This document shows, one piece after another, positions 1-8,450 of a stretch of DNA of 64,000 nt. Each line of letters opens with the position of its first letter. Positions within the stretch are counted from its first letter, which is position 1. Source of the DNA: Acidimicrobiia bacterium. GTDB lineage: Bacteria > Acidobacteriota > Vicinamibacteria > Vicinamibacterales > CAVVIG01. The notes under the pieces are model-generated. The model saw only the letters and a list, made by a program, of their open reading frames with translations. It searched no databases and had not been told where the DNA came from. Position numbers and translations under genes: made by a program. The stretch covers positions 36,757 through 100,756 of the forward strand of contig VFZL01000016.1 in NCBI GenBank assembly GCA_016871175.1, given 5' to 3'.

Positions 1-570
1 AGCCGGCGGCACGCCGGAGCGTCGCGCCTCTTCCTCAATCTCGGCGATCGCCTTGTTACGGTCGACCAGGCTCTTTCGGACACGATCGAGCTCATTGATC
101 GCAGCCTGGCGCTCCAGGCCGATCCTGCCGCGCTGAGCCGGATCGTCGCGATTCACAAAGTCCGTCGTCAGCCCGTTGATGCGTGACTGGAGCGAGTCGG
201 CAAACATCTGGTCGCGCCGCAAGCTCTCACGCGCCTGCCTGATACGGTCCGACCAGAACTTCTCGTCCTTCGGGCCGCGCTTCTCGTTTTTCCCCTTCCC
301 GTCCTTGCCGTCCTTGTCGTCCTTGTCGGCAACCTCAGTGGCCTGCGAGGCGGCATCGGCAGCCTTCGGGGCGTCGTCGACCGGCGGCGCGGCAGAGGGC
401 GGCGGCACCCTGGGAAGATCTCTGTTCGTGATGACCTTTCCAGCAGGCTTGACCGCCTTTCGGCGCGCCTCTTCTTTCTTCGCCGCGTCGCCGAGACTTT
501 GAGCGTTGGCGAACGAGGCACACAGAATCACGAGGACGGCCGGGCTGATCGAGAGGATTTTTCGAGACAT
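1..570 (-). CDS. Secreted coiled-coil hypothetical protein (C-terminus cut by window edge)
   Basis: Open from an ATG at 570 to base 1 with no stop, so at least 190 residues with the C-terminus missing. Residues 1-23 look like a Sec signal peptide (basic start, hydrophobic core, ANA before QS). A short 'SLGDAAKKEEARRKAV' motif follows, then a Pro/Ala linker, an Asp/Lys run (DKDDKDGKDGKGK) and a charged helical segment likely to form a coiled coil. I recall similar proteins as common in Acidobacteriota but know of no established function. It lies 130 bp downstream of the minor-pilin genes on the same strand. Too short in that strand's annotated frames to be obvious, but codon use and the signal peptide support it. 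Confidence 0.75.
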   Translation of the reverse strand, partial: MSRKILSISPAVLVILCASFANAQSLGDAAKKEEARRKAVKPAGKVITNRDLPRVPPPSAAPPVDDAPKAADAASQATEVADKDDKDGKDGKGKNEKRGPKDEKFWSDRIRQARESLRRDQMFADSLQSRINGLTTDFVNRDDPAQRGRIGLERQAAINELDRVRKSLVDRNKAIAEIEEEARRSGVPPA

Positions 571-700
571 AGCGCTTGTCCTGAAGTATTGGGTAAAAAC
601 ACGCGCGGCGTGAGCCCTCGCCGAGGCTTTCTGCCTTTGTCTGCACGCCACCATACACGCCGGCATACCACGCCGGCACAAACGAGAGACGAGCGCTACC

Positions 701-1381
701 TCAGCCGCCCGATTGCCAATCCAAGAGCCGGACCCCTGCTCCGCCACCCACGCGCGCGACGGTCGCTTCGATTGCACGTCGCGAGCCAGCCGGACCGAAC
801 GCCAACGCGCGCAGTCGTATGATGCCCGCCCCAGAGCCGGGCGGAGTCTCGTCCACATCTGGATTGCCATCTATCTCCCTCGGATCGTCACCGACGAGCA
901 CCAGGAGGTAGACAGGGGCCGCTCCCGCCGTCCCTGCAAGGGCGTGCAACGGCCCGTAGGCGAACGGACGCCACCGCGGATTGTTGGGCCCCCACGGGCG
1001 TGCCTGAACGATTGCCGTGCGGTCGGCATCACTGCACGGGGCAACGCGTCCACAGCCTGCCAGAGCTACCTCCACATCCACGTCGACGAATGCGCCCCCT
1101 GCGACGGTTCGAACGCCAGACGGTGACCCATCCACGAAGCGCGAGCGGCTCGTGCCGCTCAACACGGTCGTCCACTCGGGCAACGCCTTCAAGTCGACGA
1201 GCGCACGGTGGAGACCGGCCTCCGCCGCATGCTCGAGTTGACGGGCCCAGCGGAATCCTGCCGCAATCCGCACATCGGTGGACGCAATCGAGATCACGGC
1301 TGCCGTCGCTGCTGTCAGAAGGCCGGCGAGCGCTAACACCACGACGAGGGCCATACCACGCTCCGGGTTGCCGCGCGTCAT
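701..1381 (-). CDS. PilX-like minor pilin / pilus assembly protein
   Basis: 226 residues from the ATG at 1381, which overlaps the stop of the upstream pilW-like gene (ATGA). The N-terminus (MTRGNPERG then MALVVVLALAGLL) is a short basic leader ending in Gly followed by a hydrophobic helix. Position +5 is Val rather than Glu, as in PilX/GspK-type minor pilins. The helix is followed by 'AAEAGLHRAL', typical of PilX ('AE.G'). The rest is a Gly/Pro-rich globular domain. It is the last gene of a pilV-pilW-pilX-like operon and probably forms part of the tip or priming complex of the type IV pilus. No pilY1 follows. Confidence 0.75.
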   Translation of the reverse strand: MTRGNPERGMALVVVLALAGLLTAATAAVISIASTDVRIAAGFRWARQLEHAAEAGLHRALVDLKALPEWTTVLSGTSRSRFVDGSPSGVRTVAGGAFVDVDVEVALAGCGRVAPCSDADRTAIVQARPWGPNNPRWRPFAYGPLHALAGTAGAAPVYLLVLVGDDPREIDGNPDVDETPPGSGAGIIRLRALAFGPAGSRRAIEATVARVGGGAGVRLLDWQSGG

Positions 1382-2559
1382 CGGCCCAGGACCAAGTTCC
1401 TTGGCGTGATGCGCGTGCGCAGCTCGATGTCGGGCGCATACCGGTCGGCGGTGCGCGCGGTCCCGGCGCGAGCGAACAGAAGCCCGGCCGGGCCACGCAG
1501 GGCATCGAGCGCCGCCTCGACGCGAAGCGTCAGCTGAACACTTCGGATCCGCAACAGATCCGCGTCGTAGCGATTTGGAGCCGCCGGATCGGGACACCAC
1601 GGACCATCGGTCAGTCGTGCCGGGCGCAGTGGGATGAGCGGCCCACTTGCTGAACCGAGCGTCGCAAGCTTCGGCGTGCCGATAGCCGTGCCGTTTTCGG
1701 CGAACAAACAGCTTTCGCCACTGATGTGTGGCATGACACCGCCGTCGGCGACCGGCGGTGGCGGTCCGTAAGTGGTCCACGGGCCGCTGGGATCTGACAA
1801 CGGCCGTCGCATCCGCGGTGGATCGGGTTCTCCAAAATAGTCGACCGCTAAGGACACCACGTGATCGACGACCGGTGAGTCAGGTGCTCTCCCTCCGTCG
1901 TACTTCGCCAGTTGCGGAGGACGCCCGGCCACCGGCTGGCGGACGGCGTAGGTGCGCCTCCGGATGGGAACGACGGCGCTGCCAACCGGATACACCTTCG
2001 ACGAGGTGGGTCCGATGTGACGAACCCAGAGTGTGGGCGCCGTCACGTCGACGATCGCGAAGACATCGAACCCGCCTTCAGCGTCGGCCACCAAGAGGTC
2101 CATGTCGGTAACCAGGCCGCACGTGGAAGACAAAGGGGGACACCCCGGTTCGGTCGTGACACGAAGTCCGCCGCTCTGCGCGGGCACTGGCGTCATGGCC
2201 GTGGAGACCACCCACGGCAACGGCGTCGCGGTGAGGATGGTCATCACCTCAGGTCTGAACGTGCCGGGCGGATCCGCGCCGCGCAGGCCGAGCCGCATCG
2301 GCCACAGTGCCGGAACCCAGGCCGCGAGCGACGGGCGAGCTGTGCTCAGCGACCCGCCGAGCCCGGCACCGGACACGTCGCGCTCGAGCGCATCGAGAGC
2401 CGCACGTATTCGCTGCTGCATGTCCACCCGCTCACTCTGAGTGCTGAAGACACCCTCGGTGGGATCGACCTGACCGAATCCGAGCGCCAGCACGACGAGG
2501 AAGAGGGTACTTGCCACCACGAATTCAACGATGGAGAACCCGCGCGTATCGGTGACCAT
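1378..2559 (-). CDS. PilW-like minor pilin
   Basis: I chose the ATG at 2559, 5 bp after the upstream pilV-like stop. It gives a classic prepilin N-terminus: MVTDTRG, cleavage, then FSIVEFVVAS with Glu at +5. The product is 393 residues, long for a pilin, with the PilW-type 'RIRAALDALERDVSGAGLG' segment after the N-terminal helix. It contains several Cys residues that could form disulfides. Translation is coupled to the next gene by a 4-base overlap. It should be cleaved by the PilD at 7680-8450 and sit as a minor subunit in the pilus. Confidence 0.8.
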   Translation of the reverse strand: MVTDTRGFSIVEFVVASTLFLVVLALGFGQVDPTEGVFSTQSERVDMQQRIRAALDALERDVSGAGLGGSLSTARPSLAAWVPALWPMRLGLRGADPPGTFRPEVMTILTATPLPWVVSTAMTPVPAQSGGLRVTTEPGCPPLSSTCGLVTDMDLLVADAEGGFDVFAIVDVTAPTLWVRHIGPTSSKVYPVGSAVVPIRRRTYAVRQPVAGRPPQLAKYDGGRAPDSPVVDHVVSLAVDYFGEPDPPRMRRPLSDPSGPWTTYGPPPPVADGGVMPHISGESCLFAENGTAIGTPKLATLGSASGPLIPLRPARLTDGPWCPDPAAPNRYDADLLRIRSVQLTLRVEAALDALRGPAGLLFARAGTARTADRYAPDIELRTRITPRNLVLGR

Positions 2560-2564
2560 CGCCG

Positions 2565-3149
2565 CTACCACATCAGTCTCGTACGTAACGCCGAGAACGT
2601 CACGCCGGCGGGGTCCGCGGCGCCGCGTTCGGCGGCAAGACGCGACAGGACGCGAACGTGAATCAACAGGCTGTCTTGCGGATCGTCGGAGAGCGGCACA
2701 AGAGCCCACCGCCGGACGAAGGCCGCGTCGCTCGGTGGGGCACTTCCGGTCCCGAGCACGCGTCCGGTCGCATCGAGGAAGTCGCAGTAGCCGGGGGTGT
2801 TCGCCTCGAGCGCCGCGAGGGCCGATGGCGCCAGGCCCCGGCCGCCGGTGGGCGACTCGGGCACTCTCGAGGTATCGCTCGTGGTGTCCGTCACCCGGAC
2901 ACCCGCGACGTCGTAACGAAAGGCGAGGCTGCGCAACTGATCCAGCTTCTGCGATGCCAAGACGCTAGCCGTCGTCAGCGTACGGCCCTGCTGCGCGGCC
3001 CGCGCGGCGTACATGAACAGCTGCGCGAGCCCGAAGACAACAAGGACGAGGAGGGTGAGTGCCATCACGACCTCGATAATGGAGACGCCGGCGACAGCCC
3101 AATCGGACCGCGCGGGCTTATTCGGAACGACGACGAGCCGGGTCGACAT
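2565..3149 (-). CDS. PilV-like minor pilin
   Basis: 194 residues. A 21-residue leader ends in AVAG, followed by VSIIEVVMALTLLVLVVFGL, which gives Glu at +5 of the mature helix: the prepilin peptidase signature. The leader is longer than in most type IVa pilins and resembles type IVb or pseudopilin leaders. First gene of a three-gene minor-pilin operon. The usual gspH/fimT-type gene that often precedes pilV is missing; the 183-bp upstream spacer instead holds a 7-bp-stem hairpin at 3270-3287. Confidence 0.75.
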   Translation of the reverse strand: MSTRLVVVPNKPARSDWAVAGVSIIEVVMALTLLVLVVFGLAQLFMYAARAAQQGRTLTTASVLASQKLDQLRSLAFRYDVAGVRVTDTTSDTSRVPESPTGGRGLAPSALAALEANTPGYCDFLDATGRVLGTGSAPPSDAAFVRRWALVPLSDDPQDSLLIHVRVLSRLAAERGAADPAGVTFSALRTRLMW

Positions 3150-3269
3150 GTGAGAGACACGTGCAACCGGCAGGCCGCCACGCGCGTGAAGCGAGAACTG
3201 CCGGAACAGTCCGATTTCGGAGACTCACGCTGCGACAGATCGCCCACACTGGCGCACATTTCGCGACCC

Positions 3270-3287
3270 GCACCGCACCAGCGGTGC
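3270..3287. other. Hairpin in the sensor kinase-pilV spacer
   Basis: A perfect 7-bp inverted repeat, GCACCGC-acca-GCGGTGC, lies between the kinase stop and the pilV start. A T4 run follows on the plus strand, away from the direction of these genes, so it is not a convincing terminator for them. It could be a regulatory or RNA-processing structure. No good promoter was recognised in this spacer. Confidence 0.35.
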
Positions 3288-3332
3288 GCAGTTTTCGCGG
3301 AAGGCGCGGTGCGCTTCCTGGTTGAGACGGCG

Positions 3333-4507
3333 TCAAAGCATCAGCGGCAGCGTGACCTGAAGGCTGGCGCCGCTACGCTCGAACGTCCCGACGACAATGC
3401 GGCCGTTGTGGAAGACGATGATCTTCTGGACGAGCGCAAGGCCGAGCCCCGTGCCGCTGCGCTTCGACGTGAAGAACGGCTGGAACACGCGATCGCGCTG
3501 CTCAACTGGAATCCCTGGGCCGTTGTCATCGACGCTCACGTGGAGCATCTTCTGCGCGGTATCGACCTCGGACTAGATCACGACCACAGGGGCGAGGCGC
3601 TCGTGCACGCACGCCTCGACTGCGTTCCGGAGCAGGTTGCTGAACGCTTGACGAAGGAGCACTTCATCGCCCTCGACCGAGCCCCAGGTACCTCGTAAGG
3701 TGACGTCGCCTCCGAGCCCGCGCGCTTCCGCGTGGAGCTCTTCGGCCGCGCGTTCGCAGATGGCCGACAGATCCACACGCGAGAGCGTCAGCTCCGCTGG
3801 CCGGGCAGGGCAAAGTTGAGGACGTTGGCGACGACCTCACCCAGCGACTGCGCCTCGGCTCGAATGCCGCTCACGTATTGCCGGTAGGGCTCGGGCAATG
3901 CGTTGAGATCGAACAGCTTGCTGTATCCGTGTATCGTCGCGAGGCCGTTGCGGAACTCGTGCGCGATCCCGGCCGTGAGCTCCCCCACGATCGCGAGGCT
4001 TTCCTTCAGCCGCAACTGCTCTTCGAGGTGCTTCACCGCGGTGAGATCCGTGAACAGACAGATCGCGCCGTGTAACTCGCCGTGCTGGTCGGCCATCGGT
4101 GATACCGTCACGCCGAGGCGGGACACACCATTGTTTGACTCGGGCAGTGTGACACTGCGCCGAAGGATTGGACCCTTCGTCGGAAGACACTCCTCGATGA
4201 GATCGGCCAACACCGGCTCGCGCAGCAACTCGCGGTACGTGTCGAAGGACGAATTGTCCGGCACCCCGAGCATCCGACGACCCGCCGGATTCAGGATGCG
4301 CACGCTACCGTTCAAGCCGACCACGAGCAGACCGGCCGACACGCTGCTAATGATCTCACTGCTCATCCGCTCGCTGGCTTCCGCTCGCGCCGCGGTCGCG
4401 CGCTCCTGCGCCTTCAATTTCTCGACAGCCTCGGACAACGCCGCCGAGAGGATCGCCGTGTCGGCGGCCGGCCCGCGATTCCTTCGGGAGTCTCGTGCGG
4501 CGGCCAC
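3333..4507 (-). CDS. PAS-domain sensor histidine kinase, reading frame interrupted twice
   Basis: Three in-line pieces make one NtrB/AtoS-type kinase. Piece 1 (4507-3788) has a helical start, a PAS domain ('GLLVVGLNGSVRILNPAG') and the HisKA motif 'GIAHEFRNGLATIHGY', His being the phospho-acceptor. Piece 2 (3776-3573) has the N-box 'QAFSNLLRNAVEA'. Piece 3 (3548-3333) has 'DDNGPGIP', 'FFTSKRSGTGLGLALV' and the end of HATPase_c. One extra C in the C run near 3801-3810 would join pieces 1 and 2 as '..ALPRPAELTLSRVDL'. Pieces 2 and 3 share a frame and are split only by TAG at 3573-3575. The span is 1175 nt, one short of a multiple of 3, as a single deletion predicts. Start uncertain: 4507 is a GTG inside an open frame. 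No transmembrane segment is visible. Confidence 0.75.
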
Positions 4508-7094
4508 GAAGCGCAGGAAGAGCGAACACCTCAGCGGTCCGGTCGATATGACGCCGAATGCGGTAGCGCTCGACCGCCCGTGTGTCGGCAGACAACGGCC
4601 GTTCGGTCCACGCGTCTGCGTTCGACACCCGCTCCCATAGATGGTCGTCGCCTTTCACGGCGTCGGCGACATAAAGCCGCCGGCCGTTGCGACTGACCAC
4701 CGCGTAAACGGCCCCGTAGCTCGCCGCGAGGACGAAGACGTCGCGGCGCCGACGCGTCCTCTGCTCGTCGGTGTCGTCGACTAGGGATCGACCCATGAGT
4801 GGGCTACTGGCAACAGGCTGGTAGCCAAGAGCGGCGTAAATCGTGGGCGTGATGTCCGTGGTGAGGGCGACGGCACCGGAGTCCACCTGCGCTGAAGCAG
4901 TCGCACTCAAGGGCAGATGCATGATCAACGGCACACGAACAACTTCCGGTCGCATGTGATAGCTGTGTCCGAACTGCCCGTTCTCACCGAACAGCTCTCC
5001 ATGGTCCGAGGTCAGCACGACCACGCTGCGGTCGTACAAGCCGAGACGCCGCAACGTCTCGATGAAACGGCCGAAGCAGGCATCGATCGCCTGCACCCGC
5101 CCGGCATAGGGTGCGTGGAAGCCGCTGAAGTCGCCAACGGGCATCGTCCACCGACTCAAACGCGACATGTGCACGTCCTGCGGCAGTGTGTACGCGAACA
5201 CCGGTACGTCGTGTGGCGTATGGGCGAGCTTCATCTCCAGCTCGCTCAGCGTACGGCACAACTCATAGTCCATCACCGTGACGCCTCGGTCGAGCTCATC
5301 GAGCAGCGGAGACGGTCGCAGGAGCAGTCCCATGATGGAGTCGAGGCTGACGAAGCGCCGGTAGCCGTTGACATCCAGCAGCTTCTCCAACGTGTTCATC
5401 GAGTGGAACGGCGTGACGTACTGCTTGTGCGGCAGCGCGGAGCCGGCCCAGATGGCTGGGACTGACAACCCGGTACCACCGTACCGCGTGAACGCGTTCG
5501 AGAACACGAGGCTGTCGGCCGCGAACGCGGCGATGGACGGTGTAAACCACACCTTCGGGTTGTACGGCGCGAGGTAGTCGTGTCGCAGGCTGTCGACAAC
5601 GAAGAGGAACACGGCGGGACGATGCGACGCTTGCCCGAGATTCGGAACGAAGTCGAGAGGCGTGGGTGTGACGGTCATGCCCGTGAGATCCGTGTTCGCG
5701 CGAAGGAATCTATCGAAGGCGGCTCCCGCGTTGGTATCTGGCGAGGCGAGCCCTCGCGCGAGGCGAAACGACGGGTCGTAGACCGCATATCGAGCGAGCG
5801 CGCGTCGCAGGGCGTCTGCGTCGCCTGAACGGACCAACGTCGACGAAGAGGTCAGCCCGGGCGAGGGGGACGCGTTCGGCGCCGGCAGCGAAGGGAGCAC
5901 CGCCAATGCACCCAGCGGCGCAACGCACGCCATCATGACGGTCCGGTTCGTCACCGGGCGGCCAGGAGCGAGACGACGATAGGTCCAACCAAATGTCACA
6001 ATCCACACCGCTGTCGTTCCGAGCCGGAGCACGACATCGTCCCAGTCCGCGGCGGCAGACACCACCGGCACCGCCCAGGCCAGCAGTGCCAGGCCCGCCA
6101 CGGCGACAATCGGCTTGGCCGGACGTGCGCCGGACGACCGGCCGAACAGCAACTCGATCGGGTCACCGGACGCCGATGGCTCGTCCGCGGGTCGCGCGAG
6201 ACGCCATCCGATCCAGGTTCCGAGGACCGCCGTCCCGGCTAGCAGCGCCATCGCATAGCGAAACACGCCTCGGAGCGTCAAGGCGAGGCCGACCGTCCCA
6301 TCGAAAATCGAGCCCACCGCCACCACAAGGGCACCAAACCAGATGGCCCACCTCCAGCGCCCGCCCATCCGCGTGCCCGCGCGGAGGCTGACCGCAGCGG
6401 CCAGGAACAGCGCCGTGAACACGAGGACATGGTAGGTGGCACTTCGCGCAGCCAGCAGGATCAGCCTACGCGGGGGAAGGTCAGGCTCGAAGGCGGCGAG
6501 CACACGAAGCCCAGCCACGGCTGCGAAGAGCGCCGTGACTGTGAGGGCGGTCCGGGCACTCGCCATCAGCAGGCGGCCGTCAATGCGCTCGAGGTCGAGT
6601 GGCGCGTCGGGCGACAATCGCGCACGACCGCAGCGGAGAACGTCGATGGCAGAGAGCCACAGCACCGGCACGAGCGCCGCGACGGCCACCCAGTGACTCC
6701 TCGCCCCAACGCTCACAGCCGCGGACTCCGGAGAACCCGCCTCAGCGCCGAGCATGGGCAACACCGGCGACTTGGTGTTCCAGACGACCGCCGCGGCAGA
6801 GACCAGCACGAGCGCCCAAGACCACCGTCGACCGTGCCAGGGGCGGCGCAGGTCGTGCGCCAAGACGAAGATGAGCAGCGCGAGCCAGGCCCAACCGAGC
6901 AGCGCATGTCCGTCGCCGAACGTGCCCGTCCACGGAAACACACGTGGGCGTAGAAACTGCAGGTATGCGAACGTGCTCGAGGCGACGACCGCGTACAGCG
7001 TCGTGAGCGCGCAGAACGCGACCACGACCAGCCGAGCGCCAGCCTGAAGCTGGGCAAGAAGGCTGCGACGCGCGATGCGGCCTAACGTTGACAT
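4356..7094 (-). CDS. Polytopic membrane sulfatase / phosphoethanolamine-transferase-like hydrolase
   Basis: Start ATG at 7094, directly after the stop of the TPR gene. The first ~430 residues form a membrane domain of about ten hydrophobic helices. An alkaline-phosphatase-superfamily sulfatase domain (PF00884-like) follows: 'FLFVVDSLRHDY' (metal site), 'GGTGLSVPAIWAGS' (likely Thr/Ser nucleophile region, with no Cys-X-Pro-X-Arg), and 'VVVLTSDHGELFGENGQFGH' (metal-binding Asp-His). The layout resembles LtaS or PEtn transferases more than soluble sulfatases. Substrate unknown; envelope glycans or lipids are likely. The last ~60 residues, after 'RRHIDRTAEVF', look like out-of-frame reading through the start of the kinase gene, so the true C-terminus is probably near 4540 and an indel may lie there. 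Confidence 0.75.
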   Translation of the reverse strand: MSTLGRIARRSLLAQLQAGARLVVVAFCALTTLYAVVASSTFAYLQFLRPRVFPWTGTFGDGHALLGWAWLALLIFVLAHDLRRPWHGRRWSWALVLVSAAAVVWNTKSPVLPMLGAEAGSPESAAVSVGARSHWVAVAALVPVLWLSAIDVLRCGRARLSPDAPLDLERIDGRLLMASARTALTVTALFAAVAGLRVLAAFEPDLPPRRLILLAARSATYHVLVFTALFLAAAVSLRAGTRMGGRWRWAIWFGALVVAVGSIFDGTVGLALTLRGVFRYAMALLAGTAVLGTWIGWRLARPADEPSASGDPIELLFGRSSGARPAKPIVAVAGLALLAWAVPVVSAAADWDDVVLRLGTTAVWIVTFGWTYRRLAPGRPVTNRTVMMACVAPLGALAVLPSLPAPNASPSPGLTSSSTLVRSGDADALRRALARYAVYDPSFRLARGLASPDTNAGAAFDRFLRANTDLTGMTVTPTPLDFVPNLGQASHRPAVFLFVVDSLRHDYLAPYNPKVWFTPSIAAFAADSLVFSNAFTRYGGTGLSVPAIWAGSALPHKQYVTPFHSMNTLEKLLDVNGYRRFVSLDSIMGLLLRPSPLLDELDRGVTVMDYELCRTLSELEMKLAHTPHDVPVFAYTLPQDVHMSRLSRWTMPVGDFSGFHAPYAGRVQAIDACFGRFIETLRRLGLYDRSVVVLTSDHGELFGENGQFGHSYHMRPEVVRVPLIMHLPLSATASAQVDSGAVALTTDITPTIYAALGYQPVASSPLMGRSLVDDTDEQRTRRRRDVFVLAASYGAVYAVVSRNGRRLYVADAVKGDDHLWERVSNADAWTERPLSADTRAVERYRIRRHIDRTAEVFALPALRGRRTRLPKESRAGRRHGDPLGGVVRGCREIEGAGARDRGASGSQRADEQ

Positions 7095-7096
7095 GG

Positions 7097-7660
7097 CTAC
7101 TTGGCATCCAGCGCGGCCCGGTGCGCCAGCAAGACCACGTCGGAGGAGTCCAAGGCGATCGCGCGGTCGTACAGCACGCGAGCCTCGCCCGTTTGCCCGC
7201 GAGCTGCGAGCAGCCCCGCCAGGTCGGCCAGCCGGTCCGGGTTGTCGGGGTCGCTCACGAGGCACGTGCGATAGCGTTGCAGCGCGCTGTCTGAGTCACC
7301 GGCGTGCTCGTAGGCGAGCGCAACGTTCGGGCAGGCGGTGTCGGGCGCCGACGTGTGCGCCAAGTACTCGTCCCACATCACCGCCGCGTCGGGCCAGCGG
7401 CGCTGGGCTTCAAGAATCGTCGCTGTGAGGAACGAGACGAAGGGGTCGACGGGTTGTGTCCGGCGCAACGTCTGTGCAAGCGCCAGCGCGTCGTCCAGCC
7501 GTCCGTCGCGCATCGCGAGCTCGGCCGCGCGAAGCGCTGGCGCCATTGGGTCCAGCCGCGTGGTTCCGGCTGGCGGTCACCCCGCGACGAGCTGCACGAC
7601 GGCGTAGAGGCCCGCCAGCCCCGCCAGCAGCGCCGAACGTGTCGAGTGCGAGGTGGTCAC
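7097..7660 (-). CDS. Membrane-anchored TPR protein, interrupted by an in-frame TGA
   Basis: The intact downstream part (7546-7097, 149 residues) contains TPR-like helical pairs ('RDGRLDDALALAQTLRRTQP', 'ALAYEHAGDSDSALQRYR', 'ARGQTGEARVLYDRAIALD'). In the same frame the coding reading extends upstream to a GTG at 7660, encoding 'RSALLAGLAGLYAVVQLVAG', a plausible membrane anchor, broken only by TGA at 7577-7579 (GGG TGA CCG). Full length would be 187 residues, starting 19 bp after pilD and ending 2 bp before the sulfatase start. CGA-to-TGA change or base-call error would explain the stop. Function unknown; probably a protein-protein interaction scaffold. Confidence 0.6.
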
Positions 7661-7679
7661 ACCCCGGCAGGCCGTTTGT

Positions 7680-8450
7680 TCACCACTGATTGATATACCA
7701 GGTCAGCAGCGACGGGCCAACGGTCGCCGACAACGCCGCCCCCATGGCGAGGAACGTGCCGAACGGCAAGGCGTACTTCATGTCACCTCGACGGGACGCG
7801 ATCAGAAGCATGCCGACCACAGACCCTGCGATAGAACCCATCATGAGCGTCATAAGCGTGGCCGGCCACCCGAGGAACGCGCCGACCATGGCCAGCATCT
7901 TGACGTCCCCCATGCCGAGGCCTTCCTCGTGGCGGATGCGATAGTACGCCTCCGCCACTGCGAACAGAGTGCCTCCGCCGACCAGGATCCCGATCAACGA
8001 CGACAGCCACCCCGGGCCAGACACGAAACTGAAGAGGAACCCGACCGCGATCCCGGGCAGAGTAATCACATTGGGCAACAGGTGGTGCTCCAGGTCGATG
8101 GCAAAGAGCGCGATCAGCGCGCACCCGAAGAGGACGCGCGAGACGAAGAGGAGCGTGGGACCGTAGTACCAGAACGCCGCCACGAACATGGCGCCGGTCA
8201 GGCACTCCACCAGCGGATAGCGCACTGAGATCGGCGCGCGACACGTACGACACTTGCCGCGAAGCGCGATCCAGCTGAGCACTGGGATATTCTGGTACCA
8301 CGCCAGAGAGCGCGCGCATGCGGGACACCCCGATCCCGGCCAGACGATCGATCGGCCGAGCGGCAAGCGGTAGATGCACACGTTCAGAAAGCTCCCGAGG
8401 GTCGTGCCAAGAAACGCGACGAAGGCGAGGGCGATGGGCGTCGGGATCAT
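7680..8450 (-). CDS. pilD: Type IV prepilin peptidase / N-methyltransferase
   Basis: 256 residues, normal for the family. It cleaves the Gly-Phe leader bond of prepilins and N-methylates the new N-terminus, in the inner membrane. Visible features: 'LGSFLNVCIYRLP' at the N-terminus; a zinc-type loop with C42-x2-C45 and C67-x2-C70; the two catalytic aspartates D119 (AIDLEHHLLPN) and D182 (GMGDVK); about eight hydrophobic helices. Its ATG overlaps the stop of the upstream gene (ATGA), so the two are translationally coupled. Substrates in this window are PilA and the PilV/W/X-like proteins. Confidence 0.95.
   Translation of the reverse strand: MIPTPIALAFVAFLGTTLGSFLNVCIYRLPLGRSIVWPGSGCPACARSLAWYQNIPVLSWIALRGKCRTCRAPISVRYPLVECLTGAMFVAAFWYYGPTLLFVSRVLFGCALIALFAIDLEHHLLPNVITLPGIAVGFLFSFVSGPGWLSSLIGILVGGGTLFAVAEAYYRIRHEEGLGMGDVKMLAMVGAFLGWPATLMTLMMGSIAGSVVGMLLIASRRGDMKYALPFGTFLAMGAALSATVGPSLLTWYINQW

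Noticed and set aside
3270..3287. Rho-independent terminator in the kinase-pilV spacer
   Set aside because: The T run follows on the plus strand, where no gene is transcribed towards it.
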